This document shows positions 30,301-42,512 of a DNA stretch of 64,000 nt, in pieces. Each line of letters opens with the position of its first letter. Position 1 is the stretch's first letter. The DNA lies in assembly GCA_028023455.1 (NCBI GenBank), contig JAQFVV010000027.1, positions 6,633,845 to 6,697,844 on the forward strand. The letters run 5' to 3'. A model generated the notes under the pieces. That model saw only the letters and a list, made by a program, of their open reading frames with translations. It made no database searches and had not been told where the DNA came from. Made by a program: the position numbers and the translations under genes. Source of the DNA: Epiperipatus broadwayi (Eukaryota > Onychophora > Udeonychophora > Euonychophora > Peripatidae).

Positions 30301-31400
30301 ATAAATGTATATATAATTTAGGTGTATGCAAATTTATGCAATTTACACCACCCATTTTTTAGAGATGGAAAAGCAAGATTTCTTCCTATTGTTGATGCTG
30401 GGATCGTCTGCTATAAAACATACCTCTTTTATCTTACGTTTAGTATCGTGGCATTCAGTGCACAATATTTATGCTGAAGTGGGTTTAAATATATGGCCAG
30501 TGGATCTATGATGTTCCAAAAATATTGAGCTACTCTCAGACTACATTTGTGCTCTGTTATATAAATAGCAATTCTGCGAGACTCTAGTAGTGATAGAAGC
30601 ATTTTAAAAAAATAAAACTAATTAAAAATTTTATGTTTCAATAATAATAATACATTTCTTGCTTTAATATTTCATTGTCATAGCAACCTATTTCCATGCT
30701 CTTAGGCTAATACATCATCTATTAAAACCAATTAATAATACATATATAATTATACTTAACATTGTATTACATACTGAATTTACATCAAATTTCAGTTGGC
30801 ACAATATATATGCCACTTTATATTGCTATTCTAATTCCATCAAAAAGAGATAAAAATGAAGATGAGTTTTGCTATTGCTGTACAAACTGCTCTGTGAAAC
30901 ACAAATGTGTGCAAACACATAACATATTGATGCTTGACTTTTTATTGGATATCATTGGATGCTGTCTTTTAATTACTTCTGCAGAAAAGGTTTTTTACTC
31001 CAACACTTTGCCTAATTGTAGCTCTTCATTGCATTGTGTCCTCAGCCATATCTTCTCGATGTCTAATATTGCATCTTTAGGGTATTGTTGCAAAAATATG
31101 TATAAAGTAAATAGCTATATGAATCAGTTATAAGCTGAAAGAAAAATTCTAAACCAGCCTATGAATACAAAATAACACCCCAAATTTCTCCTAGCTCATA
31201 CTAAAAATATAGTAACTAGATGCACTCATACACACACTATAAGATCTTTTTGAAATATCATGAGGCATTGCTTAGTTAAACATTACATTCATATAAAGTC
31301 TTTGTTTTAAGTCAATATAGTACATGAATTACACTGTATCAATATATATCATTTCAATTTTACATTATTAAAAAAAAATGTAAATAAATAAAGCATTAAA
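30300..31400. other. No supported gene
   Basis: The 123-residue frame at 30,762-31,133 has a Cys pair cluster (CYCCTNCSVKHKC) but no family I recognise, no plausible neighbours and no stable context. I record it as an unidentified open frame, not a gene. The 61-residue frame at 30,326-30,511 is likewise unsupported. Confidence 0.35.
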
Positions 31401-31404
31401 ATTA

Positions 31405-31600
31405 ATAAATTTAATATATTTTATAATACACCGGCAGCCATTTTGCTGTTTCAGAGCATTGCACATGATGCAATTTTATTTTTGAAAAAACACCACTAAA
31501 ATTTTAAACTTAATAAATTTTATAATACAGTTGCAATCCTTTTTTTTAATCTCAAAGTATTATGCATAGTCACATTCATTTATAAAAAAATTTCAATTTA
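31405..31600 (+). repeat. Two tandem units of about 100 bp
   Basis: AATTTAATATATTTTATAAT-ACA at about 31,410 and ACTTAATAAATTTTATAATA-CA at about 31,507 each precede a GCAGCCATTTT or GCAATCCTTTT part and a TTGCACATGATGCA/ATTATGCATAGTCA part. Two diverged copies; no function seen. Confidence 0.45.
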
Positions 31601-32380
31601 TGTTTTAAAAGCACTTATGTTTATTCTTCTTTTATTATCATTTCTGACTCTGATGTATAATACTTTACATAAAAAATGTTTTCTAAATGTAATGTTAAAA
31701 GTTTTATGAAATTTAAAAGCATTCATAAAATTGATACCTAATTTAAAATATCAAAAAGCTTCTGAGAGTATAGTCTTCTGATAATGAGATTGCTATCACA
31801 TTTTAATAGAAAAAAAGATATTACCCAGAGTTTAATTGTGACAAAAGTCAGACATTTCGCTATTCATTTTATTTAAAAGACAAAAAAATATAGTACAATA
31901 AGTTTTTTTTTTGACTGAATATGAGTTAGTGATAAACATTTATAAAAATATATGAAAATGGACTCCCTCATCTTATTATTAACAAATATGTTTCTTTGAA
32001 AATTTTTCTAAAGGTAGACTCTTTAATGATCAAACTCCACACATGTGTATAAAATTGCATCCCCCAGGCAGAATGTAGAGCTATCTACTATAGTGAGTCA
32101 CATGCTGACCTCTCTACAAGGATCTCTCAATACAAATACCTCTATAAAAAATCCACAAACAACCATGAGCACAAATCTGTCTCTCTCAATCATCAATTGG
32201 ACATACATTCAAGACCACAGTCACCAACATTGCATGTATTGAGAAAAATGATGATAAGTGCAAGATTAAAGAGGAATGTCATATAGCCAAGAATTCTAAT
32301 GCCACAAATAGGAAGGAATCTTACTTTCCCCGGTTGCATATTTAGATATATTTACATACAATTATTGCGTATCATTAAAA
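31600..32380. other. No supported gene
   Basis: The 65-residue frame at 32,045-32,242 is serine/threonine-rich with no motif. Nothing recognisable. Confidence 0.35.
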
Positions 32381-32383
32381 ACC

Positions 32384-32530
32384 AGTCAACACTTAGACAA
32401 TCCCAATATCAATAACAATTTCAAATTGTTGTCAAGGCAACCATATATATATGGACCTATCAAAGTAAATTCCAATGCTATGAATATGAGGCCATACATA
32501 ACCCTCAAAAGCATTAACCTTCAGTAAATA
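32384..32530 (+). repeat. Foldback family A arm joined to a Penelope-type end hairpin
   Basis: 32,384-32,450 matches family A (CAGTCAACACTTAGACAATC, ATTGTTGTCAAGGCAACC). It is followed at 32,476-32,522 by GCTATGAATATGAGGCCATA and CCCTCAAAAGCATTAACC, the ATGAATATG-hairpin-AAAAGC signature. The junction suggests that family A and this terminal signature belong to the same element. Confidence 0.5.
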
Positions 32531-32587
32531 TGTGGTTATTATTAACTTTTTTTTACATTAGTGCCTAAGCACATACATTTTGAATTT

Positions 32588-32599
32588 ATATATGTATAT

Positions 32600-32662
<63 letters not shown>

Positions 32663-32665
32663 ATG
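32588..32665. repeat. Long (TA)n microsatellite
   Basis: About 60 bp of uninterrupted TA followed by TATATTATATATATAATGTG. Likely unstable and a candidate for assembly length errors. Confidence 0.9.
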
Positions 32666-33154
32666 TGTGTGTGCACATGTTGATAATTACTACATACTTG
32701 CAATTCAATAAACAATACATATTTCATTAATACCAAAGTTTATGAACAAAATGTGAGTATGTGAGAGAGGCTTGAGCAAAATATAGTGGATATTGTGGCT
32801 CTACTGTATAATCAATCTGGAAAAATATCATTTCCATATATAATGAATTTAGTTCAAGTGATTTTATTATTGTGGTGAGAAACTATTTTCTATATTAATT
32901 GATATAGCAGCAACCAACTTTTTTTAGCTAATGACCTAAAATTAAAGAAAATTTTCCAAGATTTTGAATTCAAGACAATTTATGTATATAATTATATAGA
33001 TTAGACATGTGTTAATATTTTAAACAACTTCTCTATATGCCAGATGTAGGCCACTCTATCTTTCAAGGGAATATTGACATCTGTGCAAGTTAATTAACCT
33101 GAGTTTAAAACTTCAGAACTTTTTTAGAATTTCAGTCTATTTGTTTGAATAGGA

Positions 33155-33354
33155 TAGAGGAGTATGCATCTAGCAGTCATCTGACACCTAAGTGCATTAA
33201 TTCTAGGTTCAAATTCTAGTTTTTACTTATGAAGGCAATAGTTAGAAATCATTTTAGAGGAGTATGCATCTAGCAGCCATCTGACACCTAAGTACATTAA
33301 TTCTAGGTTCAAATTCTAGTTTTTACTGATGAAGGCAATAGTTAGAAATCATTT
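33155..33354 (+). repeat. 100 bp tandem duplication with tRNA-like B box
   Basis: Units 33,155-33,254 and 33,255-33,354 differ at very few positions. Each holds TAGAGGAGTATGCATCTAGC, ATCTGACACCTAAG and AGGTTCAAATTCTAGT, the last resembling a tRNA T-arm B box. A recent duplication of a decayed tRNA-like SINE is the simplest reading. Confidence 0.75.
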
Positions 33355-33584
33355 AAGAATCAATATATTAAAGCTCTATACATCACATCTACTATTACTC
33401 ACAGTACACTCTAGACTTGGATGAAGATAAGTATTCTTGGAAGTTATCAAAACATTTAAATTGGCTCATATTTTTAGGCTGGTAACTATTCATGCTTAAA
33501 GTGCTTGAATATGTTACTTCTAATTCTAGTTTTTTTTTTTAATATTAAAAATTACATCAAATTTTTTATTGGTTACATTTACTC

Positions 33585-34185
33585 AATTCAATAAACATCA
33601 CATGATCATTGAGTCTACACATGACCTATTCTTATACATTGCTATTTATCAGCATATTCTTATATTTTCATTATTGCCATCTACAATAAGCTTTAGAAAT
33701 CAATATATGGCTTCTGATAGCACTTAATAAATCCTTAACCAGTATTGTTCTATCCAATACATCTCTAGTGAAAGCATTTTTGTATTTTTTTGGAACAATG
33801 CATCTGATTTTTTTTTGTTTCTAATGCATCTTTCCTTTAGTAGCCATTTTTAACTGTTTGTTAAATTATCAATCTTCCATCCTAAATTGAAAAACTTGTT
33901 AATCTTTTCAATTGAAGGTTATTTGCCTGCATAGCTACATACATTTGAAACTGGTTTAATTTCTATATATTATAATGATTTTAGTTTTCCATAATCTTAG
34001 GCAAATTTACTTTTTGGCCAGAATTGGTATAAAAACATTAAGACATCACATGACCATCAAGTCATCTCATGATCTTTGCATACACATTGCTATTTATTAG
34101 CATATTCTGTTATTATCATTATATTTATGCCATCTAGTATAAGATTTAGTAATCAATAGATACCAGATGACATAAATTGATTATT
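33585..34185 (+). repeat. Two direct copies of a dispersed repeat, about 450 bp apart
   Basis: Copy 1 (33,590-33,765) and copy 2 (34,042-34,190) share AACATCACATGA(T/C)CAT, ACATTGCTATTTAT(C/T)AGCAT, TATTCT...TTATCATTAT and GCCATCTA(C/G)(A/T)ATAAG.TTTAG.AATCAATA. A third trace is at 9010-9110. Non-coding. Confidence 0.6.
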
Positions 34186-34549
34186 AAAGCTTACACTTAA
34201 GGGCATAAAAATAGAAATAACAGAAGAATATGCTAATTAATTTACTAGATTAGGCTTTGAAATGATAATGTGAATCTCTTGTATTTGAATTTAATCAGTT
34301 CAAATTACAACCCCATTATCAAACCTATAACATATATTGATGCTTGTTTTACGATGTCACCTATAAATATTTCCAAAAATAAAGTAATAACCAAAATTGG
34401 ACCTTGTACCCATCTTTGTTTTATTTTAAATATCTCTGACATTTTAGTAGCAATAATAATATTTCCTGTAATAACTATATAACATGAAATTTAATAATAT
34501 TTAAAACTTCCATTCCAGAAACAAATAAAGACATCTGAAAAAGATAAAT

Positions 34550-35600
34550 GATTCCCAAAATATTGCTGAACCAGAATTCTTAAGTTTGTCCAGATCATAA
34601 TATTTTACATTAACCTTACAACTTGATTTCCAAGTGTTAAACATTCTACACTCACAACTTTGACACCATCCACTTTAGATCAATGTATTAATCATTATTA
34701 ATAATTATTTATTAGACTAAAGATTATTGTACCTTCCCTATACCAGTTTTAGCATTTAAATGTCATATACATATAATTATAATTTGATTTTTGAGCATCA
34801 AACTTTCTACACTCACAACTTTGATGCCATTTGCTTTAGATAAATACATTAATGGTTATTATTAATTATTTATTAGTCTAAAGATTATTACACCTCCCCT
34901 ATCCCAGTTCTAATATTTAAATCTCATATAATTATAACTTGATTTTCAAGCATCAAACTTTCTGCACTCACACCTTGACACCATCTGCTTTAGATAAATA
35001 TATTAATCATTATTATTAATCACTTATTAGACTAAAGATTATTATATATTTTTTAGCCCAGTTATAACATTTAAATCTCATGTACATATAACTATAATTT
35101 GATTTTCAAGCATTAAACTTTTTTTGATCACAACTTTGACACCATCTGCTTTAGATAAATACATTAATGGTTATTATTACTCATTTGTTAGAGTAGATAT
35201 TATCATATCATTTATAGCCCAGATATAAATTTTAAACCCAGTTAAAAATTAGTACCTCTCTTTTTTAATTAAGCATAAACACATGGAATAATTAATTCTA
35301 CTTCATATCTCTTTTTCCATGTGTAATATCATTTTTAGATATAATAATCATTGACTGAATAAGGATTAGTATGAATCATTAATGTGTATATCCAAAGTGG
35401 ATGGTATCAAAGCTAAAAGTACAGAAAGCTTGAAACTTATAAATAAAATTGTAATAATTCAATATTGATAAATACTGAACGAATAAAAAAATATGTGTAA
35501 GAGATTATGACCTTAGCTAATTAAAATGTATTGAGTCAGTATGAAATATAGGTTGGCAGTCATTCATATTTTTAGATGTTTTTATTTATACGTTTCAAGA
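34550..35600. repeat. Retrozyme-like repeat with four internal tandem units and an inverted copy
   Basis: A decayed minus-strand hammerhead trace (34,555-34,605) is followed by four direct units of 155-160 bp, starting near 34,621, 34,781, 34,937 and 35,097. Each has (A/T)ACTTGATTTTCAAGCATCAA, CACTCACAACTTTGACACCA and a TTATTAGACTAAAGATTATTA part. From 35,340 the sequence turns into the opposite sense and ends with a second hammerhead trace at 35,505-35,570. Only part of the retrozyme unit has been amplified. No coding frame: the plus frame 34,270-34,482 lies outside and has no motif. Confidence 0.72.
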
Positions 35601-36160
35601 AAGTGAAGTGGAAGGGATATTTCAACACTATCTCAAAAAGATGTTATTCAGAGAAAATGAGATAAAAGTTAGAATAATTATTCCAGATGTTTATATTTAA
35701 TTAAAGAGTAAATATATTAATCTTTAACTAGGTTTAAAGGTCTTTACTTGGATTAAAAATGTTGTGATTATCTCTAGCCTAGTAAATGGTTAGCAATAAC
35801 AATTAATGTTTTTGTCAAAAGTGAATGGTGTTAAAGTTGTCACTGCAGGAAAGATGACACCTGCAAACCAAATTACCCAAAGTACTGTTTTATACCAGGG
35901 GAAGGGTGAAAAGATATTTTTAATGGCACAAGTGCTGTAATAATACCTCACTAAAAGTGCCATATTAAAAACTCATAAGTGATGTGTTTTTTTCTTTTTC
36001 CATAATAAGTATATACCTCCATTTTTTTTTCCAGATTTGAAGTTTGGTATCGCACGTGGTTTGACATATTTCTCCAGTGACATATTATTCTAAGTTCGTG
36101 ATATGGGATCTGCGAACAAATTTTATCAATTAAGTTTGCCCACAAATTCCTTGGAAATAT
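35600..36160. other. No supported gene
   Basis: The minus frame 35,951-36,145 (64 residues) has no recognised motif; a decayed exon cannot be excluded. Nothing else seen. Confidence 0.35.
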
Positions 36161-36163
36161 TCT

Positions 36164-36212
36164 TTCCCAGGCTGTGACTTAAAGGCACTCTAAATGTCAT
36201 AGCCTGGAGAAG
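36164..36212. repeat. Small hairpin
   Basis: CCAGGCTGTGACTTA and TAAATGTCATAGCCTGG pair with one bulge around a 10-base centre (AAGGCACTC). Isolated. Could be a MITE remnant or a structured RNA; nothing else supports either. Confidence 0.5.
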
Positions 36213-37720
36213 AATGATTTACTTCCTTTGATTACATATTATTACTTTATGTTTGATTTAAAAAATTCCTTGGAGACGTTATTTTAAATATATCACAAAT
36301 TTAGAATAATGTCACCAGAGTAATACGTTATAGCACGTATAATAGCAAAGTACCTGCCTTATTTACTATTTGTGGTCGCTTGCCCTTTCTTTTCTCTACT
36401 CTTAATTTATTTTAGATTTATAATATTTACAATTACATTGCAATATTGGACAGTCTAGACTATTTAATCCCTTAAAGAAACGGCTGGCCTGTGAGCAAAA
36501 TATTTCTGAAATGAATTCTAGATTTAAAAGAATCTCGGTTGAGGCAGTTGAAAAAAAATTAATTCAATTCATTTTTTTTACTTTGGTATTTAAACAGTAT
36601 TTGACTTCTTAACGATTGACCATATGATAAATTAATAAATAGCATTGTATATCATTCAAAATCAATTTATTATTTAGAAAAGTTACATAAAATTATGTTC
36701 ATACCACTTCACATAACTTCGGTGGATCTTCTGTTATTTTCCTTTTAATCAGGAAGAGATTTTTACCTGAAAATTATTTGAATTATCTAGAGAGTAATTA
36801 AAGTGTGATTGTTACTTAAAATTGATTTTAATTACTGTTTTCATAATTCGTTATAATAACTTTTTAAAATAACTCCAATTATCTTTTCTCTTTTTAAATT
36901 AAATTTTCTATTGATTAAAATGAAAGAGCAGGTCATTCAAACATTAAACAGTTAATAAGTTAATTAACGGCTAAAGATATTTATAATCTGCAATTTTGTT
37001 TTGAAGTTCACCTATGTCTAGGAATCGTTCAAGTGTTTGAGATTTTCTCGCTATACTGTAGAGATTTTATTTCAATATTATATTTGAAAGTAATCAGTAA
37101 CTAACAAACTATTACTTCTCAAATCGTTCTGCAAAACTGATAACATTAATTTAAAAAACTGGTTTTTATTACAAATAAGGTTACTAGATTTTACTTACTT
37201 CGGACTCCATCTTAGTGGCAACGGAGAAACTCCGTCATTTTGTTCATTCTTGAAGAAGCAGGTTCTTTCAATATCCAGGAAGTTTTATAAGAAAAATGTT
37301 TTTTTCATAACTTATTTTTTTCATATTTAAAGTTTAAATAAAATAACTTTGTTATAAATAAATATATTTATGAAATTAAAATGATGTCATCATATGTTGT
37401 TTGCTAGCATTAAACTGGTGCACGTATTATCTAACAGGTTCTGTTTACCGGAATAATTGTTCTATATTTACTTTTTATTTGTATTTAGGTATATGGATGT
37501 AAGAATATAAAAATTTAATGGATCCCAATCACCAGTACTAAATCTTGATAGATTTTTACTACATCAACTATATATTATCTGACACACACCCGAGCAATAA
37601 TTCATCTCTCATTGTTCAGAGAATGACCATTTTGGAATATGCTCATGATTTAGAAGGTGATTCTGTGTTAGATGTAATAGGTTTAAAGATCCATGGTGTC
37701 ACTTCCAATGCCATGCCCTG
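36212..37720. other. No supported gene
   Basis: About 1.5 kb with few repeats and slightly higher complexity than its surroundings. The 60-residue frame at 37,545-37,727 leads into a SINE array and has no motif. Confidence 0.4.
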
Positions 37721-37721
37721 G

Positions 37722-38290
37722 GTTTAGTACAGTCTGACTTCCAGTATTTGAACAGCACACCACTTCCCAAGCATCAAACCGTGTGGTTTAGTGAAGTGAT
37801 AGTGGCAGGCTCAATAAATAAAGATGTATGGACCACAGCTCAATTCTGCCACTTTTGGTGTTCAAGCATCAAATGATCTCCCAAGCATCAAACAATTTGA
37901 TTATTTTTTCCTGTGTCATTTTTGCAGCAATAATGGCAGATTTAAAAAGTAAAAATCCATAGATTGTAGCTCAACTTTTCTACTTCCAGTGTTCAAACAT
38001 CACATGATCTCCCAAGCATCAAACTATTTGAGTACTTTGCCCTGTGTGGTTTAGGGTAGTGGTAGTGACAAATTAAGAGCTAAAGACCCATGGATTGCAG
38101 ATCAACTTTGCCACTTAACAGTGGTCAAACATCAAAGGACCTCCCAAGTACTAGATTATTTGTCTATTTTTTTCTATGTAACTTAGTGCAATGTTAGAAT
38201 GGTGGACTTAAGAATTAAAAGATTGCTTCTCAAATCTGTAATATTTATGGTTGGATGTCATATGACCTCTTGATTTATAAACTATATGAT
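37722..38290 (+). repeat. Tandem array of tRNA-like SINE units, family F
   Basis: About four and a half units of 110-135 bp. Landmarks repeat at 37,785, 37,905, 38,037 and 38,190: TGTGTGGTTTAG(T/G)G.AGTGGTA, then AAGA(T/C)CCATGGATTGCAG(C/A)TCAA, and TGTTCAAGCATCACATGATC with CTCCCAAGCATCAAAC.ATTTGA. GTGTGGTTTAGTG...GGTAG resembles a tRNA box A. The array is decayed, with divergence rising at both ends. Confidence 0.75.
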
Positions 38291-38339
38291 TTTTTAGCAG
38301 TGGTATTGTTGATTCACATTCTGAGATAAGAGTAAAAGG

Positions 38340-38580
38340 AAATGTGCATTCTTGATGGTAGCTCTTAGAAAATATCACATGATCACCTGAGATCTAGAAG
38401 TGCTTTCACATTCAAAGTTCCTCACTGATAAAAGCCACAAGCTAAAAAGGATTCTGGGAATATTAGAAAATACGTACTAAATAGGGATATTTTGCACAAA
38501 TCTTGCATCCATTGATTACTATAGCTAACACCAAGTAGCATTTCTGTATGGAGAGTTAATCACTGTTTTAGATCCTAGAG
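38340..38580 (+). repeat. Diverged copy of family B (single arm)
   Basis: CCTCACTGATAAAAGCCACA-AGCT, then AAAAAGGATTCTGGGAATAT and TGCATCCATTGATTACTATA, ending CTGTATGGAGAGTTAATCAC. The CTGATGA box reads CTGATAA and GAAAC reads AAAAG, so the hammerhead-like core is lost here. Confidence 0.65.
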
Positions 38581-38589
38581 AAATTCTCA

Positions 38590-39280
38590 GGGCCAGGTAC
38601 AGTGAAGTCTTCATGCTGCCCTGCATCTCCTATATATCCGATCTAGTGTGCAATTCATTGCCAGAGATATCAGTATTATAGCTTATGATAATGATTGAAC
38701 CATCTATTTGTGTTCTGTTAAATATTTCTTTTAATAGTGTCTTCTTTATCTCAACTTCATTCACTAGCACAAAAATAAAGCCATGCCTTTTTATGATGCA
38801 CACATTTTTGTGAATAATCTTCACCCATTAGGAGAGCTGGAGTTATCGAAAACCTGATTCTCCTTTACCTGTTGACAGCTTGATATTTTCCCACCACACA
38901 ACTTTCTCATAAGATAGAAACTGATTTCTATCCACTTTTAAATATTCAAATGTATTTTTATGCATTTCTACAAGACATTTGTGAAGTCATCATATCTCTG
39001 CAGTATCATAATTGGCAGATATCTGCAAATGATTGTCAATCTAATTCCAGTAAAAAAAAAGATAAATCTGTGAAACATCCACATACCCACATCTATCATA
39101 TTCTGCTCCTGCAGTTGTTTGTGTGATATAAATATCTAAAAAAATACTCTTTACATTTTTCTTAACATTTTCATTCAGTCACATGATTGTTTTGATTGTG
39201 TATCAGTATTCTTCAGAGTTGCATTTTTACATCTTATTTCCACAATTTTATATAAATAAGATTTAAAAATTTTGTGAAAA
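38590..39280. other. No supported gene
   Basis: The minus frame 38,630-38,824 (64 residues) has no recognised motif. 39,285-39,503 overlaps the SINE that follows and is accidental. Nothing else seen. Confidence 0.35.
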
Positions 39281-39281
39281 A

Positions 39282-39392
39282 ATGTCAAGCATTGTTAGCC
39301 GAGAAGTCAGTGCAGCCACCTTGCAAGCTAGTGGTTGCAGACAGTTGTTGCGGGTTCACCTCTAGGCTGATGCTATGACATATGGGGAAAAA
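39282..39392 (+). mobile_element. tRNA-derived SINE
   Basis: Third copy of the family at 11,497 and 17,093: GTCAAGCATTGTTAGCCGAG, CCACCTTGCAAGC, then GCGGGTTCACCTCTAGGCTG and GATGCTATGACATATGG plus an A tail. The B box is GGTTCACCTCT, more decayed than in the others. A clear target-site duplication is not visible. All three copies lie on the plus strand. Confidence 0.8.
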
Positions 39393-39524
39393 TATGATCT
39401 TTAGATATTTATTTAATACCAGTATACCTGACCTTGTTTTGATGTATGAATTTGACAATGTTACTCCCTTCACATTAAATTCTTTGTAATAAAAATTATG
39501 CAATATTAAATATAAAATTTGTAA

Positions 39525-40085
39525 TATTTTTTTTAATTGGTTGCTTTAACAATTTTTTTAAAGATTTAATGCAAATTACACAAAATACTTTAATATGATA
39601 TTATATAAATGTCCAAAGGCCGTGATTTTTGTATTATGGTTTATTAATAGCGGAATTACTTTCCAGCCAGCTTGAAAGATGATAGTTATTTTTAATTGAT
39701 TGCTTTAGCAAAAAATTTTTAAAGATTTAATGTAAATTAAACAAAAGATTTTAAGAATATATAAGTCCATTTTCTTGATTTGAAAAACCGTTGATTTTGT
39801 ATTACAGTTTATTAATGGCAGAATTACTTCCTAGCCAGCCTGAATGGCTGTCATTTTTTAATCGGTTGCTTTACCAATTTCTTTGGCTTGGCAGAATTAC
39901 TTGCTTCGAATAAAATGCTCGTAATCAAATTAAAATCTCTAAATTAAATTTTTTAAATATACCTGTTATATTTGATTTGCAAATTTGACAGCATTCCAGA
40001 TAACTATTAATGACTGAATTACTTCCTTCACATTAAATACTCTTCATGTAATAGTTTTTTTAATTGTTTATGAGTTTGACATGTG
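39525..40085 (+). repeat. Tandem repeat, unit about 160 bp
   Basis: TTTAATTGGTTGCTTTAACA at 39,532, TTTAATTGATTGCTTTAGCA at 39,691 and TTTAATCGGTTGCTTTACCA at about 39,857 give periods of 159 and 166 bp. Each unit has AAAGATTTAATG(C/T)AAATTA and GTTTATTAATAGCGGAATTA with CCAGCC. A further drifted unit follows to about 40,085. Non-coding. Confidence 0.75.
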
Positions 40086-41265
40086 ACAGTCTTGTGGACA
40101 AACATTCACAGGAAACAAATATTCTTATTTGACATTCTGTGATGCTGTATTTTAACTTCTTTTGGCAGATAAACATTTCTGCATCTTGTTTAACCACAGT
40201 TCTCCAATGCAGTCTTCCCTCAGCCATTTCTTTTTAACAAGAGTAATCAATATTTCAAAAGCAGTTATTTTTACCTTACACCACCACTGTTTATTATAAT
40301 AGTGAGTAAGCAATGGAGTTTAAATGGTAGTTCTATTATTTGGGCATACATGGACATTAAGAATAATGTAAGAAAGTATTTTAATATTTTTTTGATAATC
40401 AATATTTCACTTCTTTGGTGTTTTTGAGATAATCTTTATAATGTAAATGAGATTTGTACTTTACAACAAGAACCAAACTCGACCTTATCACACACTATAA
40501 AATTGCATATAGAAAACAGATGAAGATATTGATTGATTACATGATTCAGGAGATATACATTATAATGATAGGAGATTAATATATTACTTTTATACAGTTA
40601 ATTTAAATATATAACAGTTCATTATAGTGACTTTAAGGATAGTACTTATATAACATTAAATATCTTGTTAACATGAAGATAGTATTTATATAACAGCACA
40701 AAATATCTCGTTAATTTATTAGAAACAACAGCAACACATGGGTGGGAGTCTGTGCCATATTTCAACATCTAAGTTTATCTTTCTCATTAAAATACTACCA
40801 AGACATTTAAATAAGTTTACATTCTTAAATTAAGAATTACCCAAGGTAAGAAGATTTCTTCCCCCAATCAATTGCTGATAAAGAACTTCTAGTAATAACA
40901 GTTTTTCTCATTTGATTTATGTGGAAACTATATATGAAGAAACATCAGCTAATTTTGAACATCACCACAAACACGTCTGAATAACTAAATCAAATGCTTT
41001 GATAAAATCAATAAAAGAAATATAGAATTGATATATTTGCCTCCAACACTTTTCTTGCAATTGTCGAACAACAAAAATAATATCTGCAAGTTTTTTAACA
41101 CTTAAAACATATTTGATAAGTATTGATTTATGACTGAAAGCATCAATAAAATCTTTAAAAATATTGTTGTACTTGGCTGAATTGCAGGGTTCAAACTCAA
41201 ACCAATAGTAATATCAAAAGATATGAACACTCAACAAATACAGTGGTATGTAGATAAATATAGTT
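40085..41265. other. No supported gene
   Basis: AT-rich, no frames. A duplicated phrase AGGATAGTACTTATATAACA / GAAGATAGTATTTATATAAC at 40,637 and 40,675 is the only structure seen. Confidence 0.35.
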
Positions 41266-41269
41266 AATA

Positions 41270-41770
41270 CTGTGCTGCTCATGCCGAATGATTGGACTCA
41301 CTTCCAGCTGTATATATTAGCTTGTCTCATGAATTCTAGTCTTAACTATTCTGGCTGTACCAGACAGCTTGCCTCTGGTTTGTTAATTGACTCTTCTGGC
41401 TGTATTAGATATCTTGCCTCAAGTCTGCCATAATCATAGAAGCTTCCAGTCCTATCGTGGACTTGCCTCACTATGTAGACCTATCAGTAGAGAATATAGC
41501 AAAAACACCACTGTTGGAAGTGGTTTCAATGGAAAGCACATTCAGTCATTCTCTGGATTGCATCCAAAAAGGCTGACTCTTTACTGCCATATCATTTACC
41601 TTTCTGGCAGCAATCAGATTCAGAAAACCTAACCAACATGTTCACACATTGTCCATACTTGTTTTTACCCTTTAGCCATGTTTATACATTGATTATTCAC
41701 ATGTTTACACATTGGTTAGCAGCAGTGAGTGCTCAATCTGATCAGATAAAGAAGGAATTGGGACAAGTCT
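41270..41770 (+). repeat. Dispersed repeat shared with 54,930-55,400
   Basis: Shared in order with the later locus: AGCTTGCCTC, GAAGCTTCCAGTCCTATCGT against GCAGCTTCCAATCCTGAACA, GGACTTGCCTCACT against GGCTTACCTCACT, GCAATCAGATTCA against GCAATCAAATTCA, then GTTTACACATTGGTTAG and GCTCAATCTGATCAGATAA against GCTTGATCCGATCAAGATAA. Relatively C-rich compared with its surroundings. It may be part of an LTR or other element. No protein motif in the 81-residue frame at 41,387-41,632. Confidence 0.55.
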
Positions 41771-42267
41771 ATGTCTCAAGGCAAGATCAGATACGAGAAG
41801 TATCTTGACTGCAGGGGATAACAACAATATTCCATGATAATTACTGAAGTGCTGTTTATGTTTATTTATTTTTAAAAATTGCAACAATAGATTCTTAAGA
41901 TGTGGCAACATGACTTCACAATGAGTTCATATCATCTTAGGAAATTGCCAACAGCGTGGTGCTAATATTATCATAATATTTTACAATTTCACCAGTTATT
42001 TCATTAAGACTTGAAATTGTTTCGTTATCCAATTACAAAAAGTCATTTTAATTGTATTATGCTAACAATCTTTGTCCAAATCTTAATGAATTGGATATGT
42101 TATTAAAAACATAATTTTTATTGCTATTTTTAAAAATGCTCAAATACTTTCTCCAATCTATTCAAAATATTATAATTATCATATTAATTAAAGAGTGTTG
42201 CATATTGTTCTAATATATTTAGAATTACATTTTTTTTAGGTTCATATATTACTTTCAATTTATCTAA

Positions 42268-42512
42268 ATTATTCTTCATGTATAAGTGTGATAAACAGAG
42301 TAGCTAAAATCCAAAAAACATTAATCACAAAAAACCATTTCCCAAGCGCTTTTGGTACTGTGTACCAGATTCATGGTGACATATTGGAACTATATGTCAC
42401 CCATGAATCTGGTACATGGTACCAAAAGCGCTTGGCAAGTAGTTTTTTGTGATTAATGTTTTTTTTGGATTTTAGCTACTCTGTTTATCACACTTATACA
42501 TGAAGAATAATT
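42268..42512. repeat. Near-perfect 244 bp palindrome with Penelope-type end hairpin
   Basis: The left arm from ATTATTCTTCATGTATAAGT to CATGGTGACATAT is matched almost base for base by ATATGTCACCCATGAATCTG to ACTTATACATGAAGAATAA. Only about 7 bp (TGGAACT) separate the arms. Each arm holds the signature ATGAATCTGGTACATGGTAC then CAAAAGCGCTTGG. Very low divergence between arms suggests a young element, ongoing gene conversion, or both. No coding content. Confidence 0.92.

Noticed and set aside
30762-31133. 123-residue frame with a cysteine cluster
   Set aside because: No recognisable family, no splice or neighbour support, and no repeat homology. Reported as an unidentified frame only.
36212-37720. 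Possible exon-containing host-gene segment, owing to lower repeat content
   Set aside because: No frame with conserved-looking sequence, and splice-like signals cannot be judged alone.
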